In this document: positions 55,944 through 64,000 of the stretch, in pieces
How positions within the stretch are numbered: position 1 is the stretch's first letter
Layout of the letters: each line of letters opens with the position of its first letter
Source: CAVYGM01 sp963768025
GTDB lineage: Bacteria; Bacteroidota; Bacteroidia; Cytophagales; Spirosomataceae
DNA: 64,000 nt
Direction of reading: 5' to 3'
NCBI GenBank assembly: GCA_963768025.1
Contig: CAVYGM010000026.1
Coordinates: 434,001-498,000 of the forward strand
Program-made: the position numbers and the translations under genes
Notes under the pieces: model-generated
What the model was told of the DNA's origin: nothing
Database searches by the model: none
Seen by the model: only the letters and a program-made list of their open reading frames with translations

Positions 55944-56633
55944 TTACAGGGAACGGGCATGAATCTGCATTTCGTGCAGGTAGTTGACCACGTATCGGAT
56001 AGAACTATACGAATTGACCAGCACTTTTTGTACTTCCAGGTACGGCAGCCATTCCAATCGTTCGATATCCTCCTCCACCTGTGGAATTAGGGTGGAGTCA
56101 TCGAGGCATTCCAGCACGTACCATTTGGTCCGTTTCAGAATCCGGCTGTTCTGCAAGGTGTAGGTATGCCAGGTGGTGCATATCTTGCCTTTTATACGTG
56201 CTTTCACCCCGGTTTCTTCTTCAATTTCCCGAACCGCCGCTTTTTTGGATCGTTCACCCCGGTCGAGTTTTCCTTTTGGAAGGTCCCATTTCTTTCGACG
56301 GTACATCAGCAACCAGTCCTCATTTTTCAGTACAACACCGCCGGCTGCTTTCATTACCTTGTACATACTTTTGATTCTGTCCGTAACCTCCTTTTTGTTC
56401 TGGCAGACCATGGTCACCGACAGCAGGTCGGAGGGGTGAACTTCCAGTAGCTCAATGATCTGGCTAGCCAGGGAGGGGTTCACGTTCAGTAACAGTACGT
56501 GTCCCGTAAACCGAATGTCTCTTAATTTTGAAAGCCGAAGATCAAAGATTTGGTCATGGTGGGGAGTCTCCGATGAATTGAAGTCAGTGCTTTGGATAAT
56601 GTTTACCGGACGGTCATTCAAAAAAATTATCAT
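55944..56633 (-). CDS. NUDIX hydrolase with N-terminal extension
   Basis: The protein has about 229 residues from the ATG at 56633 (MIIFLNDRPVNIIQSTDF); the ATG at 56657 is an alternative. Residues about 1-90 form a separate alpha/beta region (ILLEVHPSDLLSVTMVCQ-like). The NUDIX box is GKLDRGERSKKAAVREI followed by EEETGV, with WDLPKG before it. It probably hydrolyses a nucleotide-diphosphate derivative such as an oxidised nucleotide or ADP-ribose; the substrate is unknown. It precedes trxA by 82 bases on the same strand. Confidence 0.85.
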   Translation of the reverse strand: MIIFLNDRPVNIIQSTDFNSSETPHHDQIFDLRLSKLRDIRFTGHVLLLNVNPSLASQIIELLEVHPSDLLSVTMVCQNKKEVTDRIKSMYKVMKAAGGVVLKNEDWLLMYRRKKWDLPKGKLDRGERSKKAAVREIEEETGVKARIKGKICTTWHTYTLQNSRILKRTKWYVLECLDDSTLIPQVEEDIERLEWLPYLEVQKVLVNSYSSIRYVVNYLHEMQIHARSL

Positions 56634-56700
56634 AGGAAGGTGTTTTGTACATTTCACAAAATTAAGTAAAGAGTTTATCTTAGACAGTAGTTATTATTGA

Positions 56701-56708
56701 TAAATTTG
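56701..56708 (+). promoter_or_regulatory. candidate -7 promoter element for the CNNM gene
   Basis: TAAATTTG fits TAnnTTTG, 23 bases before the TTG start at 56732. No clear -33 partner is seen. Confidence 0.4.
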
Positions 56709-56731
56709 TACGTTAACCAATTCACTTATAC

Positions 56732-58033
56732 TTGGAACTCCTCATCATTCTGTTTCTGGTGCTAATCAATGGCGTGTTTTCCATGTCAGAAATTGCACTC
56801 GTATCATCCCGAAAGTCCCGCTTGGAATCCTCCGCCCGGGCAGGCGATAAAAACGCCAAAGCCGCCCTCGACCTCGCCAATTCACCCAATCGATTTCTTT
56901 CTACCGTTCAAATCGGGATCACGCTCATCGGAATCCTGACCGGGGTGTACAGTGGGGATAAAATCACCAACGACCTGGAAGCCTTCCTGGGTACCATCCA
57001 ATTGATAGCCCCCTACAAGCATTCCATGGCGGTAGGGTTGGTGGTCCTCTTTATTACGTTTCTTTCCCTGGTTCTGGGCGAACTCGTCCCCAAAAGGATC
57101 GGGATGTCCAATCCGGAGGGAATAGCCAAGTTCGTGGCCACGCCCATGAACTACCTTTCCCGGATTACCTCCCCCTTTATTTCGTTACTAAGTTTTTCCA
57201 GCGATCTAATCATTCGGATTTTAAATATCAAGCCCAACGAAAATTCAGTAACCGAAGAAGAAATAAAAAGCCTGATCCAGGAAGGAACGACCGGGGGTGT
57301 ATTTGAGGAAATTGAACAGGAAATCGTTCATAATGTTTTTCAGCTGGGAGACCGAAGGGTAACTTCCCTCATGACCAACCGGCAGGAAATTGTCTGGCTG
57401 GACATGGAGGATAGCGTAGAGGAGAACAAAATAAAGGTTTTTGAAACCAAACATTCCGTGTATCCTCTGTGCAAGGGTACCGTAGACAATGTCGTGGGCT
57501 TGGTCTACATTAAAGATCTCATTGGGGAGGATATTGACGAACGGTTGGCCAGCCTGAGTACGCTCAAACGCGAGCCGGTGTACCTTCCCGAAAGCAACCG
57601 AGCCTACCAGGCCCTCGAAAAATTCAAAGAACACCGGGTGTTTTTTGGCATTATCGTGGATGAGTACGGCGGCATCATGGGGGTGGTTACTATGCACGAC
57701 ATCATGGATGCCCTGGTGGGCGATATCTCGGAGGAAGACGAGTATGAAACCGAGATCGTCAAGCGCGACGATGGGAGCTACCTGATTGATGCCCAGTTGC
57801 CTTTTGATGATTTTGTTCATTATTTCGACGTAACGGTATTGGATGCAGAGCGAAAAGAGCTGGTGGGGTTCAATACCCTCGGCGGATTTGCCTTGCATAT
57901 TCTGGAAGATATTCCCGAAACCGGTGAGATATTCCACTGGAAGCATTTTGACTTCGAAATAATAGACATGGACAAAAGCCGGATTGATAAGATTTTGGTA
58001 ACCAAAAATGAAATCATAGAACCCATAGATTGA
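56732..58033 (+). CDS. CNNM/CorC-type transporter (hemolysin family protein)
   Basis: The 433-residue protein starts at a TTG. The N-terminal CNNM membrane domain (residues about 1-170) shows LINGVFSMSEIALVSSRKSR and LSTVQIGITLIGILTGVYSG. Two CBS domains follow (VTSLMTNRQEIVWLDMED and YQALEKFKEHRVFFGIIVDE with GGIMGVVTMHDI), then a CorC_HlyC domain (YLIDAQLPFDDFVHYF, FNTLGGFALHILEDIPETG). The family handles Mg2+ and other divalent ions, and the term hemolysin is historical. Its stop overlaps the pyrE start by one base. Confidence 0.9.
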   Translation: MELLIILFLVLINGVFSMSEIALVSSRKSRLESSARAGDKNAKAALDLANSPNRFLSTVQIGITLIGILTGVYSGDKITNDLEAFLGTIQLIAPYKHSMAVGLVVLFITFLSLVLGELVPKRIGMSNPEGIAKFVATPMNYLSRITSPFISLLSFSSDLIIRILNIKPNENSVTEEEIKSLIQEGTTGGVFEEIEQEIVHNVFQLGDRRVTSLMTNRQEIVWLDMEDSVEENKIKVFETKHSVYPLCKGTVDNVVGLVYIKDLIGEDIDERLASLSTLKREPVYLPESNRAYQALEKFKEHRVFFGIIVDEYGGIMGVVTMHDIMDALVGDISEEDEYETEIVKRDDGSYLIDAQLPFDDFVHYFDVTVLDAERKELVGFNTLGGFALHILEDIPETGEIFHWKHFDFEIIDMDKSRIDKILVTKNEIIEPID

Positions 58034-58677
58034 TGCTAGTCCCCAACGAAGAAATAGCCCAACAGGTGGCCAATAAGCTCCTGGAAGCAAATGCAATAAA
58101 ACTGAATCCCCAGAAGCCATTCGTATGGAGTTCGGGCTGGATATCACCCATTTACTGCGACAACCGGATTGCCCTTTCATATCCTGCCATCCGAACCTAC
58201 ATTCGGGATCAAATGTCGGTGCTGGTTCGTTCCCGATTTCCTGGTACCGAGGCCATCGCCGGGGTAGCTACGGCCGGGATCGCCCAAGGGGCATTGATTG
58301 CGGATCAGTTGGATCTACCCTTTGCCTACGTACGCCCCGAACCTAAAAAACATGGGATGGGCAATCAAATAGAGGGGCGGTTGGAAAAAGGACAAAAAGT
58401 AGTGCTGGTGGAGGATCTTATCTCAACGGGAGGCAGCTCCCTGAAGGTTGCCGATGCCCTTCGGCAGGCCGAGGTGGAAGTAGTGGGTATGGTGGCAATT
58501 TTTACCTACGGCTTTGGGGTAGCCGATGCAAATTTTTCCGAAAAAGGGGTGGAATTGGCCGTGCTAAGTTCCTATCCTCACTTGATAGACGCCGCTCTTA
58601 ATAGGGGCTACATCAGCCAGGACGAGGCGAAGGATCTAGCCACCTGGCGGCTTTCTCCTGAGACCTGGGGGAGATAG
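58033..58677 (+). CDS. pyrE: orotate phosphoribosyltransferase
   Basis: PyrE adds ribose-5-phosphate from PRPP to orotate in pyrimidine synthesis. The ATG at 58033 overlaps the stop of the CNNM gene (TGATG). The 214-residue protein has KPFVWSSGWISPIYCDNR, the PRPP-binding VVLVEDLISTGGSSLK, and EPKKHGMGNQIEGRL with the flexible catalytic loop. Its length is normal. Close overlap suggests coupled translation. Confidence 0.95.
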   Translation: MLVPNEEIAQQVANKLLEANAIKLNPQKPFVWSSGWISPIYCDNRIALSYPAIRTYIRDQMSVLVRSRFPGTEAIAGVATAGIAQGALIADQLDLPFAYVRPEPKKHGMGNQIEGRLEKGQKVVLVEDLISTGGSSLKVADALRQAEVEVVGMVAIFTYGFGVADANFSEKGVELAVLSSYPHLIDAALNRGYISQDEAKDLATWRLSPETWGR

Positions 58678-58775
58678 GGGGGGAAGCGTCAACCCACGAT
58701 ATAGGGATGGTGCTTGCCGGTGGGGGAATTTGTGGTTAACTTGGATAGAATTTCCTTTTTCCCTAAAAACCTGGT

Positions 58776-60908
58776 ATGATCGACGTCTCTCACCCATTTT
58801 TTGACACTAACCTTAGCTGGCTGTCTTATAATTATCGTTTGTTGTTGGAGGCCAAGGACGACAGCGTTCCCATCCGGGAGCGCTTCAGGTACCTTGCTCT
58901 TTATTCTGACCAAATTGATGAATTTTTTAGGGTGAGGATTCCCATGCTTGCCGCCTTGCGGGAGGTAAGCAGTGATATTCTGGAAAAACTTAACCTTTAT
59001 CCCGAGCCGCTGCAAGAACATATACTGGAAACCGTTGAGAATCAACTTACCAAATTTGATGATTTATTGTCCACCCAGTTGGTGCCTTCGTTGAGAGAAC
59101 AACATGTTCACTTGTACTTCAAAGAGCAGTTCAAGCCCGGTCACCAGGAATTTGTAAAGAAGTATTTCGTTGAAAAAATATTCCGGTACGTCCAACCCAT
59201 CCTGCTCAACGGCCGCAAGAGTAACAAGGTTACCTTTTTTGAACCCAACCACCTGTATTTTATCCTGAGGCTGGAAAGGCGGTCCGATCCGGGAGAGTTC
59301 TGGTACGCCTATGTGAATATTCCCAGCCTGGATTCCGATCGCTTTGTGGAGTTGCCTGACCTGGAAGGTACCCGGTACATTGCATTCCTCGACGACATCA
59401 TTAAGGCCAACCTTGACCTACTTTTTCCTGGGTATGAGGTCTTGGACTGTTTTGCCATCCGGGCGGAGCAGGAAACGGCATTAGCACTGGAAGATGAATT
59501 TCCCCTGGCTTTGGCCCAACGGATCACGCGCCAACTTGAAAAAAAGAACTTCATTCAACCCCACCAGTACTTCTGCGAAATGGGCATGCCCGCCGACATG
59601 CGGGAATACCTGTCCGAGCGCCTGGGGATACTTATGGCGGAATTTCTGGAACGGGGAAGGTACCTGTACTACCAGGATTTCCTGAACTTTCCCACGTTGT
59701 CCAGAAAGATGGAATATCCCGTGCAAAAGGCGATTGCCCACGTGGAATTAAAAGGCAGTGAATCAATTTTTGAAGTCTTAAACCGGGGTGATCAATTGCT
59801 CCACTTGCCGTACCATTCTATTGATCCCATCGTGCGGTTCTTTAATGAAGCAGCCGTGGACCCCTACGTACGCGAAATTTATGTCTCCTTGTATAAAATC
59901 AGTGCAAATTCATTCCTGATCAATTCCCTGATCAGCGCGGCCCGAAACGGCAAACGCGTGGTAACCTTTGTGGAGTTGAACGCCAAGTTTGACATCCAGG
60001 AAAATTTGCAATGGGCCCGAAAAATGAAGGATGCGGGCGTAAAAATCGTGTTTAGCCTGCCGGGATTGAAGGTTCACGCCAAGGTGGCCCTGATCAAACG
60101 GAAAGTAAAAAAAGGCTGGGATAGGTACGGGTTTTTGGGTACTGGTGGGTTTTACCGAATGTCTTCGCGGGAATTTGTGGATCATGCCCTGCTGACCAGT
60201 CATCGGGAGATAACCAATGAGCTCGAACTGCTCTTCGGGTTTCTGATTACGAGGGAAGAGCCCAAAAAATATAAATATTTACCGTTCAACTACTTGCAGG
60301 TATCCCAATTCAATCTTTCCAAAAAATTGATTGAAATGATTGATCGGGAAATCAGCAGTCAGAAAGCGGGGCTTAAAGCAACCATTGCCATAAAAATAAA
60401 CCAACTTCAAGATCAATCCCTCATAAGTAAGCTGTATCAGGCCGGTAGGGCAGGGGTGGAGGTGCGAATATTGGTCAGTGACTGCTGTTGTTTGATCTCC
60501 GAACTACCAACCATCAGCGATAACATCACCGTTACGCGATTGGTGGACCGTTACATGGAAAACACCCGTATTTACTATTTTTATAATCGGGGGAAAGAGG
60601 ATATCTATTTATCCTCAGGTGACTGGACTTATCGGAATTTGCACCGGAGAATTGACGTCAGTTACCCTATTCTGGATGATTATCTTAAATCGCAGGTGAA
60701 ACTGGTCCTGAAAAACTACATGAATGATAATCAGAAGCTCGTGCGATTGGACACCTACCAGAATAATATTCCGGTTTCGGAATCCGTTCCAAAGGTAAGG
60801 GCGCAGGAGGCTAACTACCGGTTGGCCGAGCGGATAGAACACAGAACGCCCTCCTTATTTCAAACTCCGGCTACCCCTAGTCCAGAGTCGGTACCTACCT
60901 TACACTAA
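58776..60908 (+). CDS. PPK1-family protein, divergent at most active-site positions
   Basis: The 710-residue protein follows the PPK1 plan end to end (NLSWLSYNYRLLLEA, YSDQIDEFFRVRIPML, LYLSSGDW-type and PGLKVHAKVALIK segments). His434 matches the phospho-histidine H435 of E. coli PPK. By hand alignment the other annotated ATP or Mg positions have changed: N45 to Q46, R375 to K374, R405 to K404, Y468 to F467, R564 to S568 and H592 to N596. It therefore may not make polyphosphate in the usual way. The E. coli reference residues are from memory. A second, standard PPK1 may exist elsewhere in the genome. It is followed by the YedK-type gene 5 bases later. Confidence 0.85.
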   Translation: MIDVSHPFFDTNLSWLSYNYRLLLEAKDDSVPIRERFRYLALYSDQIDEFFRVRIPMLAALREVSSDILEKLNLYPEPLQEHILETVENQLTKFDDLLSTQLVPSLREQHVHLYFKEQFKPGHQEFVKKYFVEKIFRYVQPILLNGRKSNKVTFFEPNHLYFILRLERRSDPGEFWYAYVNIPSLDSDRFVELPDLEGTRYIAFLDDIIKANLDLLFPGYEVLDCFAIRAEQETALALEDEFPLALAQRITRQLEKKNFIQPHQYFCEMGMPADMREYLSERLGILMAEFLERGRYLYYQDFLNFPTLSRKMEYPVQKAIAHVELKGSESIFEVLNRGDQLLHLPYHSIDPIVRFFNEAAVDPYVREIYVSLYKISANSFLINSLISAARNGKRVVTFVELNAKFDIQENLQWARKMKDAGVKIVFSLPGLKVHAKVALIKRKVKKGWDRYGFLGTGGFYRMSSREFVDHALLTSHREITNELELLFGFLITREEPKKYKYLPFNYLQVSQFNLSKKLIEMIDREISSQKAGLKATIAIKINQLQDQSLISKLYQAGRAGVEVRILVSDCCCLISELPTISDNITVTRLVDRYMENTRIYYFYNRGKEDIYLSSGDWTYRNLHRRIDVSYPILDDYLKSQVKLVLKNYMNDNQKLVRLDTYQNNIPVSESVPKVRAQEANYRLAERIEHRTPSLFQTPATPSPESVPTLH

Positions 60909-60913
60909 CCACG

Positions 60914-61654
60914 ATGTGCTATACGAACACGCTACATGCAAAACCCAAAAAGGTAGCCAAGGCTTATAATTTGGCCGACTCGGCCTGCCCAGAATTTGAG
61001 TCGAAGGCGGTAGCCACTGGGTTTGATTTCCCGGAATGGCCCATTTTGACGTCTGCCCATTCCGGCGAATTTATCCTGGCGAAATGGGGGCTGATTCCTT
61101 CCTGGGTGAACGATATGCCGAAAGCGCTGGAAATTAGAACCTCGACCCTTAACGCCAGATCCGAGACCTTGCAAGATAAACCTGCCTTCAAAGGTGCGGC
61201 CGGTGCCGGGCAACGCTGCCTCATTCCCTCCACTGGGTTTTTTGAATGGCAGACCGTTGGCAAGAAAAAGTACCCCTATTTCATCTCTGTGAAGAACCAG
61301 GAGGTATTTTCATTTGCCGGCCTGTGGGAGGTACGGGATGCGGAGCCAGATGGTCAGCCCCTGATCACTTTTACGATCATTACAGTTCCAGCTAATCCGC
61401 TGATGGCAAAAATTCATAATTCAAAAATGCGCATGCCGGCCATCCTGATCGGTGAAAATGTGGCGAAATGGTTGGATCCCCAAACTTCCCAAGCCGAGTT
61501 GGGGACGATTCTTTCCCCCATTTCGGAGGACCTTATGGAAGCACATACTGTAAAACCCTTAAAAAACACCGGGGCCGGGGCTGATTTTGAATCCGCCACT
61601 GCCCTTTACGAATATCCAGAACTCACCCGTCAACTTTCCCTATTTTCAGATTAG
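60914..61654 (+). CDS. SOS response-associated peptidase (YedK/HMCES family)
   Basis: The 246-residue protein starts MCYTNTLHAKP, exposing Cys2 after Met removal, which crosslinks to abasic sites in single-stranded DNA. The other catalytic parts are NARSETL, GFFEWQ and HNSKMRMPAIL. It protects replication forks from abasic-site damage by forming a DNA-protein link. It is probably co-transcribed with the ppk1-like gene and its stop overlaps that of the convergent ROK gene by 3-4 bases. Confidence 0.92.
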   Translation: MCYTNTLHAKPKKVAKAYNLADSACPEFESKAVATGFDFPEWPILTSAHSGEFILAKWGLIPSWVNDMPKALEIRTSTLNARSETLQDKPAFKGAAGAGQRCLIPSTGFFEWQTVGKKKYPYFISVKNQEVFSFAGLWEVRDAEPDGQPLITFTIITVPANPLMAKIHNSKMRMPAILIGENVAKWLDPQTSQAELGTILSPISEDLMEAHTVKPLKNTGAGADFESATALYEYPELTRQLSLFSD

Positions 61655-62577
61655 CGGAAGGTGAGCATCGCCGCCCCAAAAACACCCGCTGAATCTCCTA
61701 GTTTAGGTCTTAAAATTGGGGTGTCGAAACTTTTATTAAATACGTATTTTTCCGCCCGCTTTGGTCCTTCGGTATAAAGGAGGTCAATATTTCCGACGCC
61801 GCCGCCAATTACTATGGCATCCGGATCAATCACATTTACCAAGGTTGTGAGGGCCTGCGCAAATTTTTCAAATAGCCTTTCCATCGTTTCAGTGGCGGCC
61901 AGGTCATGGCCAGCGTGGTAGTTTTCCAGTATTTGGGGCATTTTGAGAAACTTTCCACTTTTTTCCTGATAAAACCGCTGCAAAGCCGGGCCCGAAAGCA
62001 CCTGTTCTACGCAACCCTGTTTGCCGCAATAACAGGGATACCCGTCCTCCTCCAGTACGTTGTGGCCCCACTCTCCCCCTATCCCTTGCAAGCCATTCAA
62101 TACAAAAGCTTGACCATCGTTGCCGCGAAGTACGACGCCTCCACCCACTCCGGTCCCCATGATTACGCCAAATACGACGCGGTAGTCCTTAACCACGTCC
62201 TGCACGATACCCATTTGCGCCTCAGCCAGGGCGAAGCAATTGGCGTCATTGGCTACCGTAACCGGAACAGAAAGTATTTTCTCCAAATCAGTTTGAAGGG
62301 GCATGCCATTCAAGCAAAGGGTATTGCTGTTCTTGATTGTTTTGGTTCGGGGTTCCAGGGTACCGGGTGTGCCTATCCCCAGGCTGTCGGGGGAGAGGCC
62401 GGTTTCTTTTTGCATGTACTCCACCAGGGTCCCAATTCTGGACAAGATATGCTCATAGCCGCCTTCCGCTTCCGTATTGATTCTGTGCCTACACAGAACT
62501 GAATCTGCTGATGCCTGGGACAAAATCACCCCTTCTATCTTGGTACCACCCAGGTCAATACCCCAATACGTTTTCAT
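61651..62577 (-). CDS. ROK family sugar kinase
   Basis: The 308-residue protein has the ROK phosphate motif YWGIDLGGTKIEGVILS, GTPGTLEPRTKTIKNSN, NDANCFALAEAQ, GTGVGGGVVL, and the zinc motif CYCGKQGCVEQVLSGPA. These define the glucokinase-like ROK group, which phosphorylates glucose or a related sugar with ATP. It lacks the helix-turn-helix of ROK repressors. The sugar is not fixed by the sequence. Confidence 0.93.
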   Translation of the reverse strand: MKTYWGIDLGGTKIEGVILSQASADSVLCRHRINTEAEGGYEHILSRIGTLVEYMQKETGLSPDSLGIGTPGTLEPRTKTIKNSNTLCLNGMPLQTDLEKILSVPVTVANDANCFALAEAQMGIVQDVVKDYRVVFGVIMGTGVGGGVVLRGNDGQAFVLNGLQGIGGEWGHNVLEEDGYPCYCGKQGCVEQVLSGPALQRFYQEKSGKFLKMPQILENYHAGHDLAATETMERLFEKFAQALTTLVNVIDPDAIVIGGGVGNIDLLYTEGPKRAEKYVFNKSFDTPILRPKLGDSAGVFGAAMLTFR

Positions 62578-62649
62578 GTATTTACTTTTAATCTTATGTG
62601 AAAGAAAAGGAAAAGCGAATCCATCCCAGGAGTATCATTCTTTGCCGAT

Positions 62650-62657
62650 CAAATATA
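62650..62657 (-). promoter_or_regulatory. candidate -7 promoter element for the ROK gene
   Basis: On the reverse strand TATATTTG (TAnnTTTG), 72 bases before the ATG at 62577. It lies inside the short inverted repeat TTTGCC/GGCAAA at 62641-62671. No -33 partner at the proper distance. Confidence 0.4.
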
Positions 62658-63153
62658 AACCATTTGGCAAACTAAAAACGCCGTCACGGATCGAAAATAA
62701 ATAATTTCTGGATACGAACATTTTATACTTCTACGAAATGTACTAATAGGGGTTTGACTTGAAATTTAGTTACATAGAATAATTCTATATCTCATCAAAT
62801 CTTAAATTTGGATCGTGATTATACAGGTAATTTGGGACGTCTTCCTCCTGGAAATTCCTGAAAGATGTCTATCAATTATTTTTTGAGCAATACTATTTGG
62901 TAAAATTGCAAAATTTAGGAAAAAGTTACTTTTCCCTATTGAACCCAGAATTACTGATCAATACATGAGAAAGTACCCGCCTTGTACCTACTATTAAATT
63001 TAAATCGTTACCGCTTGATTTAGAGTGATAAAGTAGGGTTGCTATGTATTTTGCAAAAAATGGGAAAAGCGGTAAAATATAAAAAAAGTGCATCATGATA
63101 AGAAATCAGGTACTTTTTTCGCCAAATTTTCCGATTCGATTTCTATTGTAGGG

Positions 63154-63185
63154 TTTGGACACCCCCAATTTTTTCCATAAATTTG
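63154..63185 (+). promoter_or_regulatory. promoter of the TetR-family gene
   Basis: TTTG (63154-63157), 20 bases, then TAAATTTG (63178-63185): a full match to the Bacteroidota promoter, 46 bases before the ATG. Confidence 0.65.
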
Positions 63186-63231
63186 ATAGGAAAGAGTACT
63201 CCCCAAACATATACTTTTATCGGAAGGCACC

Positions 63232-63825
63232 ATGGGAATCGTTGAACGTCGGGAAAGGCTGAAAAAGCAGGTTCGGAAGGATATTATCAAAACAGCTCGG
63301 GAAATAGCGAAGGAGGACGGCTGGCAGGCCGTTTCCATCCGTAAAATTGCCGATATCATCGAATACAGCCCACCTATCCTGTACGAATACTTCGAAAGTA
63401 AAGATAAGTTACTTGAAACCATCCGAGTTGAAGGGTTCAATACCCTACGGGAAGAATTTGATAGGATCAAAAATCTGTACAGGAATCCTGAGAAACAACT
63501 GGTGGAGGTAGCGCAAAGCATTTGGAATTTCTCATTGGAACAGCCTGAGGTCTATCAAGTTATGTTCAACCTGGAAGGGGCGTATTGCCAGTCCAAGCAG
63601 GTGTACATGCACGAAATGAATATAACCGGTAACCCCGTGTGGGAGATGATCGCCATCCTCCGGCCCAAGGCGGGTGACAAAGTCACCAAAACCTACTATG
63701 AATGGTGGTGCCTTACCTACGGGTTCATTTCCATTACCATGACCACCCAACCCCGGCACGCGTTTGCCCAGGCGGAGCCCATCTACATGGAAGGCATCCG
63801 CCGATTCATCAAAAGCATCATGTAA
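63232..63825 (+). CDS. TetR/AcrR family transcriptional regulator
   Basis: The 197-residue protein has an N-terminal TetR DNA-binding domain (KDIIKTAREIAKEDGWQAVS and IRKIADIIEYSPPILYEYFE, residues about 16-62) and a C-terminal ligand-binding region with a conserved W (WHG-type pattern, YEWWCLTYGFISITMT). Its own promoter is close. The controlled gene is not obvious; autoregulation is likely, and the divergent neighbour is more than 600 bases away. Confidence 0.88.
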   Translation: MGIVERRERLKKQVRKDIIKTAREIAKEDGWQAVSIRKIADIIEYSPPILYEYFESKDKLLETIRVEGFNTLREEFDRIKNLYRNPEKQLVEVAQSIWNFSLEQPEVYQVMFNLEGAYCQSKQVYMHEMNITGNPVWEMIAILRPKAGDKVTKTYYEWWCLTYGFISITMTTQPRHAFAQAEPIYMEGIRRFIKSIM

Positions 63826-63867
63826 AAGGATGGTAGGGAATACTACCTTCAACAGCTTTTAAGCACT

Positions 63868-64000
63868 TCAGACAGGTTGCTGCTTTATCTCCACTTTACT
63901 TTGGTGATATACCTGGGAAAAGGGCGGTACGCTTTGGGTGACCCAGGCGTTTCCACCGATCACCGAATCCTGTCCAATCACCGTTTTTCCACCCAGTATG
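63868..64000 (-). CDS. cysE: serine acetyltransferase, C-terminal part (cut by window edge)
   Basis: This reverse frame enters from the right edge and ends at the TGA at 63868-63870. The 43 visible residues read ILGGKTVIGQDSVIGGNAWV and then TQSVPPFSQVYHQSKVEIK, hexapeptide repeats followed by the C-terminal tail typical of serine O-acetyltransferase, which makes O-acetylserine for cysteine synthesis. Other hexapeptide acetyltransferases have similar repeats, so the gene call rests mainly on the tail. Confidence 0.7.
   Translation of the reverse strand, partial: ILGGKTVIGQDSVIGGNAWVTQSVPPFSQVYHQSKVEIKQQPV

Larger units (their letters stand above)
62578..63231. other. 654-base intergenic region
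   Basis: No coding frame is supported. It holds a reverse -7 element for the ROK gene (62650-62657), a short inverted repeat TTTGCC/GGCAAA (62641-62671) around it, a palindrome ATAGAAT-A-ATTCTAT (62774-62788), an isolated TAAATTTG (62803-62810), and the TetR promoter (63154-63185). The stretch 62811-63150 is AT-rich, and I see nothing else in it. Confidence 0.55.

Noticed and set aside
57245..58180. Reverse open frame of 311 codons
   Set aside because: It lies opposite the CNNM transporter and pyrE genes, both well supported, and shows no domain.

Overview
The window is a 64 kb stretch of chromosome from a member of the Bacteroidota, most likely order Cytophagales (Spirosoma/Dyadobacter-like). 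The evidence is a Porin_10-type porin, a FadL/OmpP1-type outer membrane protein, a type IX secretion C-terminal domain, BT_3928-, DUF3822- and DUF5683-family proteins, an archaeal-type prolyl-tRNA synthetase, several TAnnTTTG promoter elements with TTTG about 20 bases upstream, and few recognisable Shine-Dalgarno sites. I see no rRNA, tRNA, CRISPR array, insertion sequence or prophage. Most of the region is core housekeeping DNA.

Layout. 0-16 kb: truncated menC, then lpxK, a porin, miaE, an AddB-like nuclease, rlmI, a periplasmic sugar isomerase-like lipoprotein, an S1/P1-type phospholipase/nuclease, a Dabb protein, ung, apaG, a methyltransferase, and a lipoprotein joining a haem-like motif to a copper monooxygenase fold. 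15-26 kb: a DEAD-box helicase, alanine dehydrogenase with a divergent Lrp/AsnC regulator, an FAD-dependent reductase, an unusual GH13-like protein paired with a radical SAM/SPASM protein, then parA-parB-DUF5683-dapB-lepB. 28-40 kb: dprA, an AlbA_2 protein, a SlyD-like isomerase, proS, a Gly/Tyr-rich lipoprotein, a FadL-like protein, aroK, a BT_3928 protein, DUF1599, folP-cdaA and rpsT. 40-64 kb: an S9 peptidase, a beta-propeller protein, a YbiT-like ABC-F ATPase, a T9SS cargo protein, a GMC oxidoreductase with its small subunit, a sterol-desaturase homologue, a RecD/Pif1-like helicase, CBS and NUDIX proteins, DUF3822-coaD, DUF983, trxA, a CNNM transporter, pyrE, a divergent ppk1 homologue, a YedK-type protease, a ROK kinase, a TetR regulator and the 3' end of a serine acetyltransferase gene.

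Sequence quality is uneven. About fourteen genes, including essential ones (proS, rpsT, cdaA, parA, folP), carry single-base frameshifts. They are concentrated at 15-26 kb and 30-40 kb, while long stretches elsewhere are clean. The simplest reading is patchy sequencing or assembly error, not gene decay, so I annotate these as whole genes with frameshifts.

The most interesting items are a PPK1 homologue that keeps its phospho-histidine but has changed six other nucleotide- or metal-binding positions, the GH13-like/radical SAM pair, the haem-copper lipoprotein, a perfect inverted repeat over a NUDIX promoter, and a marked excess of GGTACC. I did not find a clear new multi-gene system.
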